The notes: a model not told the origin generated them from the sequence alone. A DNA stretch of 32,502 nucleotides from CAVSSX01 sp963730735 (GCA_963730735.1 CAVSSX010000004.1:1-32502), one strand, 5' to 3'. Positions 15,691 to 23,930 are shown, counted from the first letter of the stretch. Program-made: numbers and translations.

Positions 15691-15763
15691 TACTGCAACC
15701 GTGCCCGTCGGGGGCCGAAGGGCCTCGTTCGCCGGGGCGCCGAGGCCCTGCCATGCTGGGGGT

Positions 15764-17200
15764 GTGACGCCGTCCGGCTCCCCGTTCGTTCTGGCCAGCA
15801 CCTTCGGGCTGCCGGCGGCGGCGGTCGTGGCCATCGTGGTGGTGCTGCTGGTCCTGGTGGCCATCGTCGCCACCAACATCGGGCGTCGCTCCGGGCGCCG
15901 GGCCCTTTCGCAGCGCCTCATGGCTCTCGGTACGCGGCTCGGGCTCGATCCCCCGGAGGACGAGAGCAGTATCGAGGTGGCGCTGACCTATCTCGAGCAG
16001 GTCACGGGGGCCGCCTCCGAAGCGGTCGCCGAGGCCAGCTCGGACGCCATCCGGCTGCGCCGGTCGCTCGACACCCTGCCCCAGGGGGTGGTCATCTGCG
16101 ACGAGTCGAGCACGGTCGTCTACCGCAACGGCCGGGCCAACGCCCTCATGACCAGCCGTCACGGGGATGCCCTGGCGGCCCAAGCGGTCACCGAGTTGCT
16201 CGAGGACGCCTGGCACGAGGGGTCGGCCGAGCGCACCCTCGACCTCTACGGGCCGCCTCGCCGGACCCTGACCGTGCGGGCGCGGCTCATCGACGACGGC
16301 CGCCGGCCCCTCGGGGTCATCGCCATGATCGACGACGTCTCGGAGCGCCGGCGCCTCGAGGAGATCCGTCGGGACTTCGTGGCCAACGTGAGCCACGAGC
16401 TGAAGACGCCGATGGGCGCCCTGGGCCTCCTGGCCGAGACCCTGGTCAGCGAGCCCGACGCCGAGGTCGCCCAACGCCTGGCCAGCCGCATCCACACCGA
16501 GGCGTTCCGGGTCAGCCGGATCATCGACGACCTCCTGGACCTCAGTCGGATCGAGTCCGAGGAGGCGCCGCCGCGCGAGCCGGTGCTGGTCAACCTGGTG
16601 ATGGCCGAGGCCATCGAGCGGGTACGGGCCACGGCCGAGCAGCGGGACATCTCGATCGTCCTCCGTGAGCCCGACCCGCCGGTGGCCGTCCTCGGTGATC
16701 GGCGGCAGCTCGTCTCGGCCATGCACGCCCTCCTCGAGAACGCCGTGACGTACTCCTACGACACCAGCACCGTCACCGTCAGCGGGGTGACCAAGACGCC
16801 GACCAACGGCATGATCGACGACGACACCACCGGCATCGTCGGCATCCCCAACACGGTCGGCGGCGACGGGTCCACCATCACGGCCACCACCGGGCCCGGC
16901 GAGGAATCCACCTCGGCGCCGGGCGACGGCCCGTCCCTCCTGCTCGACCGGCCGCTGGTGCGGCTGTCGGTGACCGACCAGGGCATCGGGATCCCGGCCC
17001 GCGACCTCGAGCGGATCTTCGAGCGGTTCTACCGGGTCGACCACGGTCGGAGCCGAGTCACCGGGGGGACCGGCCTCGGGCTGTCGATCGTCCGGCACGT
17101 GGCCAACAACCACCAGGGCTGGGTCGACGTCGAATCGCGCGAGGGCGAGGGCTCGACCTTCACCCTCGTGCTCCCCCTCCAGCCCGAGCGTGGCCAATGA
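15764..17200 (+). CDS. senX3: SenX3-like sensor histidine kinase
   Basis: A 478-residue kinase. One N-terminal membrane helix (about residues 15-38) is followed by a linker and a PAS-like domain (SLDTLPQGVVICDESSTVVY, about 100-190). The dimerisation box FVANVSHELKTPMGAL places the phosphorylated histidine at H211. The ATP-binding domain has N326 (ALLENAVTYS), DQGIGIP (405-411), FERFYRVDHGRS and GTGLGLSIV. About 70 residues lie between the N box and DQGIGIP, where roughly 25 are usual. This T/G/D-rich insert is peculiar. The GTG at 15764 is chosen because it follows the AT-rich promoter and precedes the membrane helix; no good ribosome binding site is spaced for it, so it may be leaderless. 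The stop overlaps the regulator start (ATGA). SenX3 proteins respond to phosphate limitation, but the signal here is inferred. Confidence 0.85.
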   Translation: MTPSGSPFVLASTFGLPAAAVVAIVVVLLVLVAIVATNIGRRSGRRALSQRLMALGTRLGLDPPEDESSIEVALTYLEQVTGAASEAVAEASSDAIRLRRSLDTLPQGVVICDESSTVVYRNGRANALMTSRHGDALAAQAVTELLEDAWHEGSAERTLDLYGPPRRTLTVRARLIDDGRRPLGVIAMIDDVSERRRLEEIRRDFVANVSHELKTPMGALGLLAETLVSEPDAEVAQRLASRIHTEAFRVSRIIDDLLDLSRIESEEAPPREPVLVNLVMAEAIERVRATAEQRDISIVLREPDPPVAVLGDRRQLVSAMHALLENAVTYSYDTSTVTVSGVTKTPTNGMIDDDTTGIVGIPNTVGGDGSTITATTGPGEESTSAPGDGPSLLLDRPLVRLSVTDQGIGIPARDLERIFERFYRVDHGRSRVTGGTGLGLSIVRHVANNHQGWVDVESREGEGSTFTLVLPLQPERGQ

Positions 17201-17988
17201 GCGACCGTCGATCCGGATCCTCGGGCTCCGAGACCCGGCCGGTCAGCATCCTGCTGGCCGAGGACGAGGAGTCCTTCATCGAAGCACTCGTGGTGGGTCT
17301 GGGCCACGAGGGCTTCAAGGTGACCGTCGCCCGGGACGGCGCCGAGGCGCTCCAGCTCTTCGATGAGGGCGAGCCCGACCTCGTGCTGCTCGACCTGATG
17401 CTGCCCAAGCTGTCGGGCCTCGACGTGTGCCGGAGCATTCGCGCCCACTCGACCGTGCCCATCATCATGGTCACCGCCAAGGGGGCCGAGATCGACACGG
17501 TGGTGGCCCTCGAGGTCGGCGCCGACGACTACGTGACCAAGCCCTACCGGTTGCGCGAGCTCGTGGCCCGGATGCGCGCCGTGCTCCGCCGGGTGCCGGC
17601 CGGGGCCGCCGGGGCCGCCGGCGGTGGCTCGTCGGGCACACCCACCGACTGGGGCGACGAGCGCCAGGAGCCGGTCGGCTCGTTCGAGGCCGGCGGGGTG
17701 CAGGTGGACACCGACCGTCGCCGGGTCTACGTGCGCGGCGAAGAGGTCCACCTCCGTCGCAAGGAGTTCGAGCTCCTCCACCTGCTGGTCGAGAACGCCG
17801 GTCGGGTCCTGACCCGTGACGTCCTGATCGACCGGGTCTGGGGGACCGACTACATCGGTGACACCAAGACACTCGACGTCCACGTGAAGCGGCTGCGGGC
17901 CCGCATCGAGCTCGACCCGCCCAACCCCCTGCTGATCACGACCGTCCGCGGCGTCGGCTACCGCTTCGACGCCCCCCGCGCTCCCTGA
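17197..17988 (+). CDS. regX3: RegX3-like OmpR-family response regulator
   Basis: A 263-residue regulator. The receiver domain begins SILLAEDEESFIEAL, with the phosphoacceptor D66 in LVLLDLMLP, T93 in MVTAKG and K115 in DDYVTKPY. A flexible Ala/Gly linker (PAGAAGAAGGGSSGT) leads to a winged-helix domain (about 163-260) with LRRKEFELLHLLVENAGRV and KTLDVHVKRLRARIE, ending TTVRGVGYRFD. It starts within the stop of the kinase gene, so both proteins are made together, the usual senX3-regX3 order. In mycobacteria and streptomycetes this pair controls phosphate-starvation genes by binding tandem repeats. The linker is longer than usual for the family. Confidence 0.88.
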   Translation: MSDRRSGSSGSETRPVSILLAEDEESFIEALVVGLGHEGFKVTVARDGAEALQLFDEGEPDLVLLDLMLPKLSGLDVCRSIRAHSTVPIIMVTAKGAEIDTVVALEVGADDYVTKPYRLRELVARMRAVLRRVPAGAAGAAGGGSSGTPTDWGDERQEPVGSFEAGGVQVDTDRRRVYVRGEEVHLRRKEFELLHLLVENAGRVLTRDVLIDRVWGTDYIGDTKTLDVHVKRLRARIELDPPNPLLITTVRGVGYRFDAPRAP

Positions 17989-18023
17989 GGCCGGCGCCCC
18001 GCCGACGCTCCGGCTGGTGAACC

Positions 18024-19331
18024 TCAGGCGGTTGGCCCGGCGATGACCACCGCCCCGCCCAGGTACGGGGCGAGGCACTCGGGCAGGACCACCGAGCCGT
18101 CGGGCTGGCGGCCGTTCTCGACCAGGGCCGCCCAGATGCGGGGCCAGGCCAGCGCCGAGCCGTTCACGGTGTGGACCAGGACCGGGGACCCGCCCTCGGG
18201 CCGGTAGCGGACGTTGGCCCGCCGGGCCTGGAAGTCCCGGTACCAGCTGACCGAGGACACCTCCAGCCAGCGATCGACGCCGGGCGAGAAGACCTCGAGG
18301 TCGAACGTCCGGGCCGACGGGCCGCCGAGGTCGCCGGTGCACAGGTCGAGGACCCGGTAGCGCAGCCCCAGCTCTCGGAGCAGGCCCTCGGCCCGCGCCA
18401 GGATGTCGGCCTGGCCGTCGGATGCCTGTTCGGCCGTGACGTAGGCGAACAGCTCCACCTTGTCGAACTCGTGCACCCGCAGCAGCCCGCGGGTGTCGCG
18501 CCCGGCGGCGCCGGCCTCCCGCCGGAAGCACGGGGTGACGGCCGTGTAGCGCATCGGCAGGTCGGTGACGTCGAGGACCTCGCCACGGTGCATCGAGGTG
18601 AGCGGCACCTCGGCCGTCGGGATGGCCCACAGCCCGTCCCGCTCCAGGTGGTAGGCCTCCTCGGCGAACTTCGGCAGGTGGCCGGTCGAGACCATGGTCT
18701 CGGTCAGCACCAGCGTCGGCGGACGGATTTCCTCGTAGGCCGGCGTGTGGCGCTCGAGGGCGAAGGAGGTCAACGCCCGCAGCAGCCGGGCCCCGGCCCC
18801 CCGGTAGAGGGGGAACATCGACCCCGACATCCGGGCACCACGTTCCATGTCGAGCAGGCCGAGCTGCTCGCCGATCTCCCAGTGCGGCACCTGTTGGTGG
18901 GCCGCCGGCGAGGGTTCGGGCTCACCTTGCTCGCAGCCGGGCCACCACCGCCGGATCTCGACGTTGTCGTCGGGACCGCCACCGTCGGGGGCCTCGTCGG
19001 CCGGCAGGTTCGGCAGGTCGAGCAGGGCGGCCCGCAGGGCCTGCTGCGCCGCCTCGGCCTCGCCCGCCGCCGCCCGTTCGAGCTCACCCAGGGCCCGGCT
19101 GGCCTCGGCCAGCTCGGCCGCCCGGGTCTCGTCGCCCGACCGCTTGGCCGATCCGACCTCCCGGGACAGGGCCTTCACCTTCGCCCGGAGTGACTCCTGG
19201 TCGGCCAGCCGGCTGCGGTGCACGGCGTCGAGCTCGGCCAGGTGGTCGATCTCGGCCGCGCCGACGCCGCGCCGGCCCAACGCCAACTTCACGACATCGG
19301 GTCGTTCGCGTACCAGTCGGATGTCGATCAT
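18024..19331 (-). CDS. serS: Serine--tRNA ligase
   Basis: A 435-residue class II aminoacyl-tRNA synthetase. Residues 1-110 form the tRNA-binding coiled-coil arm (MIDIRLVRERPDVV, then helices rich in Arg, Glu and Ala). The catalytic core contains the motif-1 region, IPTAEVPLTS (237-246) for serine binding, motif 2 CFRREAGAAGRDTRGLLRVH (268-287) and motif 3 NGSALAWPRIWAALVENG (390-407). Length and order are normal. It charges tRNA-Ser (and, in species that have it, tRNA-Sec). The ATG at 19331 is supported by the conserved N-terminus. It diverges from the ABC ATPase gene, with a TACCGT -10-like box 10 bases upstream and no ribosome binding site, so the transcript has little or no leader. It converges with regX3. 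Confidence 0.96.
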   Translation of the reverse strand: MIDIRLVRERPDVVKLALGRRGVGAAEIDHLAELDAVHRSRLADQESLRAKVKALSREVGSAKRSGDETRAAELAEASRALGELERAAAGEAEAAQQALRAALLDLPNLPADEAPDGGGPDDNVEIRRWWPGCEQGEPEPSPAAHQQVPHWEIGEQLGLLDMERGARMSGSMFPLYRGAGARLLRALTSFALERHTPAYEEIRPPTLVLTETMVSTGHLPKFAEEAYHLERDGLWAIPTAEVPLTSMHRGEVLDVTDLPMRYTAVTPCFRREAGAAGRDTRGLLRVHEFDKVELFAYVTAEQASDGQADILARAEGLLRELGLRYRVLDLCTGDLGGPSARTFDLEVFSPGVDRWLEVSSVSWYRDFQARRANVRYRPEGGSPVLVHTVNGSALAWPRIWAALVENGRQPDGSVVLPECLAPYLGGAVVIAGPTA

Positions 19332-19341
19332 GCCGAGGGCA

Positions 19342-19351
19342 ACGGTAGCGT
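19342..19351. promoter_or_regulatory. Overlapping divergent -10 boxes (serS / ABC ATPase)
   Basis: TAGCGT (19346-19351) on the plus strand and TACCGT (19347-19342) on the minus strand share the same TA step. The plus box is 7 bases before GTG 19359 and the minus box 10 bases before the serS ATG. Neither gene has a convincing ribosome binding site. Confidence 0.4.
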
Positions 19352-19358
19352 GCAGCCC

Positions 19359-20381
19359 GTGCCGGACGTCCCCGATCGACCGCTCACCGGCGGTCGCCCT
19401 GACCGACCGGCCCTCGAATGCACCGACCTGGTCGTCCGCTACGGATCGACGACCGCCGTCGACCACCTGTCGCTCCAGGCCTGGCCGGGCGAGATCCTGG
19501 CCCTGCTCGGACCGAACGGTGCCGGCAAGACCAGCACCGTCGAGACGCTCGAGGGCTACCGCCGGCCGGCATCGGGGTCGGCCCGGGTGCTCGGCCTCGA
19601 TCCGGTCGACGACCACGCCCGGGTGGTGGCCCGGATGGGGACGATGCTCCAGCGTGGCGGCGTCTACCCCATGCTCGGCCCCCGCCGGGTCCTCGACCTG
19701 TTCGCCTCCTACTACCCCGACCCCGAGGACCCCTCGGCCCTGCTCGAGCTGGTCTCGCTCGCCCCGGTGCAGCGGACACCCTGGCGGAACCTGTCGGGGG
19801 GCGAACAGCAGCGGCTGGCCCTGGCGCTGGCCCTGATCGGACGACCCGAGGTCGTCGTGCTCGACGAGCCCACCGCCGGGGTCGATCCCGAAGGCCGCCA
19901 GTCCATCCGTTCGGTGGTGGCCGCCCTGCGGGACCGGGGCGCCTGCGTCCTGTTGACCACCCACGACCTGGCCGAGGCCGAGCAGCTGGCCGACCGGGTG
20001 ACGGTGGTGGCCCGGGGGGCCGTCGTGGCCGAGGGCACGCCGGCGGAGCTAGCCGCCGGGGGGGACCCCGTCGTCACCTTCGGGGCCCCGCCGGGCCTCG
20101 ACCTCGTCGCCCTCGGGGCGACGCTGGGCGCCACCGTCCACGAGGACCGGGCCGGGCGCTACCGGATCGAGGCCCCGGCGTCACCGGAGCTCACGGCCGC
20201 CCTGGCCACCTTCCTGGCCGAACGCTCGGCGACCCTCACCGACCTCCGTTCGGTGCGCACGCTCGAGGAGGCCTACCTGGCGGTGCTCGGCGACCAGGAA
20301 ACCGAGCCCCTCGACCCGGAGCGTTCGCCGACACCCGCCGGCCGACGGCGGCGCCGCGGCCCGAGGGACGGTCGGCGATGA
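19359..20381 (+). CDS. ABC transporter ATP-binding protein of the ctaAB neighbourhood
   Basis: A 340-residue ABC ATPase. Walker A is LLGPNGAGKTSTVETLEGYR, the signature is NLSGGEQQRLALALAL, Walker B is VVVLDEPTAGVDPEG, and an ordinary H-loop histidine is present (LLTTHDLAEAEQL). About 80 residues follow the nucleotide-binding domain, as in drug and lipid exporters of the CcmA-like type. The GTG at 19359 lies 7 bases after a TAGCGT -10 box (leaderless start); a GTG at 19350 is the alternative. The stop overlaps the permease start. In mycobacteria an ABC ATPase/permease pair (Rv1458c-Rv1457c) lies beside the ctaA-like Rv1456c, near ctaB. The order here is similar, so a role in heme or oxidase assembly is plausible but unproven. 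Confidence 0.88.
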   Translation: MPDVPDRPLTGGRPDRPALECTDLVVRYGSTTAVDHLSLQAWPGEILALLGPNGAGKTSTVETLEGYRRPASGSARVLGLDPVDDHARVVARMGTMLQRGGVYPMLGPRRVLDLFASYYPDPEDPSALLELVSLAPVQRTPWRNLSGGEQQRLALALALIGRPEVVVLDEPTAGVDPEGRQSIRSVVAALRDRGACVLLTTHDLAEAEQLADRVTVVARGAVVAEGTPAELAAGGDPVVTFGAPPGLDLVALGATLGATVHEDRAGRYRIEAPASPELTAALATFLAERSATLTDLRSVRTLEEAYLAVLGDQETEPLDPERSPTPAGRRRRRGPRDGRR

Positions 20382-21118
20382 GGGCGCTGCGCGGCCAGGT
20401 CGGGGCCGAGGTCTACATGACGCTCCGGCGGGGCGAGACGCTCCTGCTGACCGTCGGGATACCCGTGCTCTTCTTGGTGTTCTTCTCCTCGGTCCACGTC
20501 ATCTCGACCGGCACGGTCAAGCCGGTCGACTTCTACGTGCCGGGCATCCTGGCCCTGGCGGTGATGTCGACGGCGATGGTCTCGCTCGGTATCGCCACCG
20601 GCTTCGAGCGCGGCTACGGCGTCCTCAAGCGCCTGGGCGCCACGCCGCTCGGTCGCCCCCGTCTCCTCGGGGCCAAGATCATCACGGTCCTCGTGGTCGA
20701 GGTCCTCCAGGCCATCGTGCTCGTGGCCGTCGGCCTCGGCCTCGGTTGGAACCCCGCCGGTCCCGGCGACGTCGGCGCCGGCGCTGCGGCGGCGGTAGCG
20801 CTCGTCCTCCTGGGCACGGCGGCCTTCGGGGGCATCGGCCTCCTGATGGCCGGGACCCTGCGGGCCGAGGTCAACCTGGCCGCCGCCAATGGGCTCTACC
20901 TCGTCCTCCTGCTGCTCGGCGGGATGGTGGTCCCCCTGGCCAAGCTGCCGGCCGGCGTCGCCGCCGTGGCCAAGGTCCTCCCGCCGGCCGCCCTCTCGAC
21001 CGGGCTGCACGCCGCTCTCGGCACCGGGACGGCCGTGCCCCTCCGGTCGTGGGTCGTGCTGGCCGTCTGGGCCGTGGTGGCCCCGACGGCGGCGGCCCTC
21101 ACCTTCCGCTGGGAGTAG
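20378..21118 (+). CDS. ABC-2 type permease partner
   Basis: A 246-residue membrane protein starting in the ATGA overlap with the ATPase stop. Six hydrophobic segments are visible: TLLLTVGIPVLFLVFFSSV, VPGILALAVMSTAMVSLGIA, ITVLVVEVLQAIVLVAVGLG, AAVALVLLGTAAFGGIGLLMAG, GLYLVLLLLGGMVVPLAKL and SWVVLAVWAVVAPTAAALTF. FERGYGVLKRLGATPLGRPRL in the first large loop is the usual ABC-2 permease motif. It is a little shorter than DrrB proteins. It faces the TlpA-like gene tail to tail with only 3 bases between. Substrate unknown; neighbours point towards heme or cytochrome biogenesis. Confidence 0.85.
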   Translation: MRALRGQVGAEVYMTLRRGETLLLTVGIPVLFLVFFSSVHVISTGTVKPVDFYVPGILALAVMSTAMVSLGIATGFERGYGVLKRLGATPLGRPRLLGAKIITVLVVEVLQAIVLVAVGLGLGWNPAGPGDVGAGAAAAVALVLLGTAAFGGIGLLMAGTLRAEVNLAAANGLYLVLLLLGGMVVPLAKLPAGVAAVAKVLPPAALSTGLHAALGTGTAVPLRSWVVLAVWAVVAPTAAALTFRWE

Positions 21119-21121
21119 CGC

Positions 21122-21781
21122 CTAACCGGCGGCCAGCAGCTGGCGCTCGCCGGCGACCAGTTCGGCCGGGGTGATGGCGCCGTACTTGATGGCGGCGATC
21201 TTCCCCGACCCGGTGATGAACACCGCCTCGGGGAGACCGGTGAAGTAGTAGTCGCCCTCGGTCACACCGAACGACCGGTCGGCGGCGACCGGGAAGGTCA
21301 CCTTGCTGCGGGTGACGAACGACAGGCCGTTCTTCGGGTCCAGCCCGTCCACCCCGAGCAGGGCCACCTTGGCCATCGGGCCGCCCTTGGCCTGCTGAGC
21401 CTTGTAGGTGGCAGCGATGGCCGGGATCTCGGCCTGGCACGGGCCGCACCAGCTGGCGAAGAACAACAGGACCGCCGGGCGGCCGTTGCCCCCGCCGTCG
21501 GCCGGGGTGCCGACCGTGCCGGCCACCCCGAGGCGGGGCAGGGTGAAGGCCGGGGCGGCCGAGCCCACCGCCGGGCGGCCCGACGACTTCGACGTCCCGA
21601 GCGAGGTGAACAGCCCGACGGCGAGCGCGGCCGCCAGGACCACCCCGATCACCAGGAAGATCAGGCGGGGCTGCCGCCGCCCGGGCGTGGGCGTGCCGGA
21701 CCCCGCACCCCCGCCGGCCCCGCCCGCCGCGTCGGCATCGGTCGGCTGGTCCTCGGTCGTCGTCCTCGCCGTGTCCACCAT
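21122..21781 (-). CDS. TlpA/ResA-like membrane-anchored thioredoxin
   Basis: A 219-residue protein. A Gly/Ala/Asp-rich cytoplasmic N-terminus is followed by one membrane helix (RLIFLVIGVVLAAALAVGLF, about 39-58). The extracytoplasmic thioredoxin fold opens with VGSAAPAFTLPRL and carries the redox motif WCGPC (C112, C115) in VLLFFASWCGPCQAEIP, ending with a cis-Pro region GLPEAVFI. Such proteins keep cysteines of apo-cytochromes or copper chaperones reduced. Between ctaB and the ABC pair this fits oxidase assembly (CuA or heme-site thiols). The ATG at 21781 is taken; an in-frame TTG at 21790 is possible. Neither has a strong ribosome binding site. Confidence 0.87.
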   Translation of the reverse strand: MVDTARTTTEDQPTDADAAGGAGGGAGSGTPTPGRRQPRLIFLVIGVVLAAALAVGLFTSLGTSKSSGRPAVGSAAPAFTLPRLGVAGTVGTPADGGGNGRPAVLLFFASWCGPCQAEIPAIAATYKAQQAKGGPMAKVALLGVDGLDPKNGLSFVTRSKVTFPVAADRSFGVTEGDYYFTGLPEAVFITGSGKIAAIKYGAITPAELVAGERQLLAAG

Positions 21782-21821
21782 CTCGGTCAATCCAGATCTG
21801 GGCCGGGAACCGACCCGTTGG

Positions 21822-22754
21822 TCAGTGGTGCCGGACCAGCACGTCGACGGCCATGGCGACGAACAGCACCGTCAGGTAGGTGATCGAGTAGCTGAACAGC
21901 CGCATGGCGTCCTTGCCGCTGGCCCGGTCACGGCTGGCCAACCGCCAGAGCCGCACGGCCATGGCCAGGAAGACGGCGCCGAGGGCACCAGCGATGACCA
22001 CGTAGGCCCAACCCATGTGGCCGACCGGGGCGAACAGGAGCGACACCCCCACGAGGGCCACCGTGTAGAAGACGATCTCCCTCGTCGTCCGCCGGAGCGA
22101 GGCCACGGCCGGCAGCATCGGGACGTTGGCCGCCTGGTAGTCCTCGCGATAACGGACGGCCAGGGCCCAGAAGTGGGGCGGGGTCCAGATGAAGATGATG
22201 CCGAACAACACCACCGGGGCCCAGGACAGCGAGTCGGTCACCGCCGCCCAGCCGACCAGGACCGGCACGGCGCCGGCGGCCCCTCCGATCACGATGTTCT
22301 GGGTCGAGCGCCGCTTGAGCCACAGCGTGTAGACGAAGACGTAGAAGGCCGTCGCCGACACGGCCAGGACGGCCGAGAGCAGGTTGACCAGCCACCACAG
22401 CTCGGCGAAGGCCAGGACCTCGAGCGACAGGGCGAAGACCAGGGCCGCCGTCGGCGTGACCGCCCCGGTCACCAACGGCCGCTTCTCGGTGCGGTGCATC
22501 AGCCGGTCGATGTCCCGGTCGACGTACATGTTGATGGCGTTGGCCCCACCGGCGGCCAGGGTGCCCCCCACCAGCGTGGCCACGATCAGGCCGATCGACG
22601 GCATGCCGCGCTCGGCCACGATCATCGTGGGCAGCGTGGTGACCAGCAGCAACTCGATGATGCGGGGCTTGGTGAGCGCCACATAGCTGCCGATCCGGCT
22701 CATCCGGGCGACCGCCGGACGAGCGCCGCGGAGGGTGGTGGCGGGCGCGGACAT
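21822..22754 (-). CDS. ctaB: Protoheme IX farnesyltransferase (heme O synthase)
   Basis: A 310-residue UbiA-type prenyltransferase with about eight or nine membrane segments. The first catalytic motif is NxxxDxxxD (N75, D79, D83 in INMYVDRDIDRLMHRTEKRP). The second region FIWTPPHFWALAVRYREDYQ with AANVPMLP is diagnostic for CtaB. It attaches a farnesyl group to heme B to give heme O, the step before CtaA. The start MSAPATTLRGARP at 22754 lies 7 bases behind a TAGGCT -10 box (leaderless). It diverges from ctaA with about 150 bases between. All expected motifs are present. Confidence 0.96.
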   Translation of the reverse strand: MSAPATTLRGARPAVARMSRIGSYVALTKPRIIELLLVTTLPTMIVAERGMPSIGLIVATLVGGTLAAGGANAINMYVDRDIDRLMHRTEKRPLVTGAVTPTAALVFALSLEVLAFAELWWLVNLLSAVLAVSATAFYVFVYTLWLKRRSTQNIVIGGAAGAVPVLVGWAAVTDSLSWAPVVLFGIIFIWTPPHFWALAVRYREDYQAANVPMLPAVASLRRTTREIVFYTVALVGVSLLFAPVGHMGWAYVVIAGALGAVFLAMAVRLWRLASRDRASGKDAMRLFSYSITYLTVLFVAMAVDVLVRHH

Positions 22755-22761
22755 CGACGTG

Positions 22762-22767
22762 AGCCTA
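22762..22767 (-). promoter_or_regulatory. -10 box of leaderless ctaB
   Basis: TAGGCT on the minus strand ends 7 bases before the ctaB ATG and no ribosome binding site is present, so transcription probably starts at or next to the A of the ATG. No convincing -35. Confidence 0.4.
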
Positions 22768-22887
22768 CGGCCCCCAGGCCTCCCCGGACCAGGCGGCGCG
22801 TTCCTCCCGGCCCCGAGCCCCCTACCTGGGGGAATCACCGGACCACCAGGGCACGGTCGTCGAATGTTGGCCGGCCGGGACCCCCGG

Positions 22888-22893
22888 TACGAT
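22888..22893 (+). promoter_or_regulatory. -10 box of leaderless ctaA
   Basis: TACGAT ends 7 bases before GTG 22901. A TTGGCC at 22867-22872 might act as -35, though the 15-base spacer is short. The ATG at 22892 lies inside the -10 box and is therefore unlikely to be the true start. Confidence 0.4.
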
Positions 22894-22900
22894 GGGCGCG

Positions 22901-23908
22901 GTGGTCGACCCGGTCCCCTCCCGACACGGCGACCGGTGGTCCCGAGTGCCCACGGTCTCGGCGACGGCCTTCCGGCGCTGCGCCCTGGCGTCGATGGTCA
23001 TGACCACCGTGATCGTGCTCACCGGCGCCGCCGTGCGGCTCAGCGGGTCGGGTCTCGGCTGTCCCGACTGGCCCTCGTGCTACCAGCGGCGGCTCACGGC
23101 CCAACTGTCCCTGCACCCGGTGATCGAGTTCGGGAACCGGATGGTCACGGTGGTCGTCACCATCGTCGTCATCGGCACCTTCCTGGCGGCGCTCCGCCGG
23201 ATCCCGTTCCGCCGCGACCTCGTCTGGCTGTCGGCCGGCCTGGTCGGCGGCGTCCTGGCTCAGGCGGTGCTGGGCGGGATCGTCGTCTACACCAAGCTCA
23301 ACCCCTACCTGGTCATGGTGCACTTCCTGGCCTCGATGCTCCTGATCGTCGACGCCGTCGTCCTCCTGCACCGCAGCTCGCGGGCCTACGGTCCGGGCTC
23401 GGGCACCCTCCTCGTACCGAGACCGGTGGTCCTCCTCGACCGGGGCGTCCTGGCCCTGCTGGCCCTGGTGCTGGCGGCCGGGACGGCCACCACCGGCGCC
23501 GGCCCGCACGCCGGGGACGCCGCCGGCCAGCAGGTGGCCAAACGGATCCCCATCGCGTTGCGGGACATGGCCGAGCTGCACTCGAGCCTGGCGCTGCTCC
23601 TGGTCGGGGTGACCATCGGGCTGGTGGTGGTGGTCCACGCCCTCGACGTCCCCGAACGGGTCCGCCGCTCGAGCCGGATCCTGCTCGTGGTGATGGTGGC
23701 CCAGGCCGCCGTGGGCTACACGCAGTACTTCACCCACCTCCCGGCCGTGCTGGTCGAGGTGCACGTGCTGGGGGCCACGTCGCTGGTGATCGGCACCGTC
23801 CAGTTCTGCCTGTCGCTCACCCATCACCGGGCCGAGGCGGCGCTCGAGGCGCCCGTTCCTGCGGCGCCAGCGGTCCGCCACCCTGAAGGCGCCACGATCG
23901 GCGGCTGA
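22901..23908 (+). CDS. ctaA: Heme A synthase (COX15/CtaA family)
   Basis: A 335-residue, eight-helix membrane protein. After the first helix (MVMTTVIVLTGAAVRLSGSG) comes the Cys pair GCPDWPSC (C54, C60) in the first outer loop, known in CtaA to act in catalysis or redox. Heme-ligand histidine candidates are H72 (LHPVIEFGNR), H141, H227 (AELHSSLALL) and H288 (VEVHVLGATSL). It oxidises the methyl group of heme O to give heme A for cytochrome c oxidase. The GTG at 22901 is chosen over the ATG at 22892 because it follows a TACGAT -10 box by 7 bases, as in other leaderless genes here. The -10 box of the tRNA-Glu gene begins right behind its stop. Confidence 0.93.
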   Translation: MVDPVPSRHGDRWSRVPTVSATAFRRCALASMVMTTVIVLTGAAVRLSGSGLGCPDWPSCYQRRLTAQLSLHPVIEFGNRMVTVVVTIVVIGTFLAALRRIPFRRDLVWLSAGLVGGVLAQAVLGGIVVYTKLNPYLVMVHFLASMLLIVDAVVLLHRSSRAYGPGSGTLLVPRPVVLLDRGVLALLALVLAAGTATTGAGPHAGDAAGQQVAKRIPIALRDMAELHSSLALLLVGVTIGLVVVVHALDVPERVRRSSRILLVVMVAQAAVGYTQYFTHLPAVLVEVHVLGATSLVIGTVQFCLSLTHHRAEAALEAPVPAAPAVRHPEGATIGG

Positions 23909-23930
23909 TAGGTTCGCCCCCGCCCCACCG

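Noticed and set aside
14349..15767. A 472-residue plus-strand frame opposite the VirB6-like and pilin-like genes
   Set aside because: Low-complexity Gly/Gln/His/Asp antisense sequence. The minus-strand genes have membrane helices, ribosome binding sites and cluster order.
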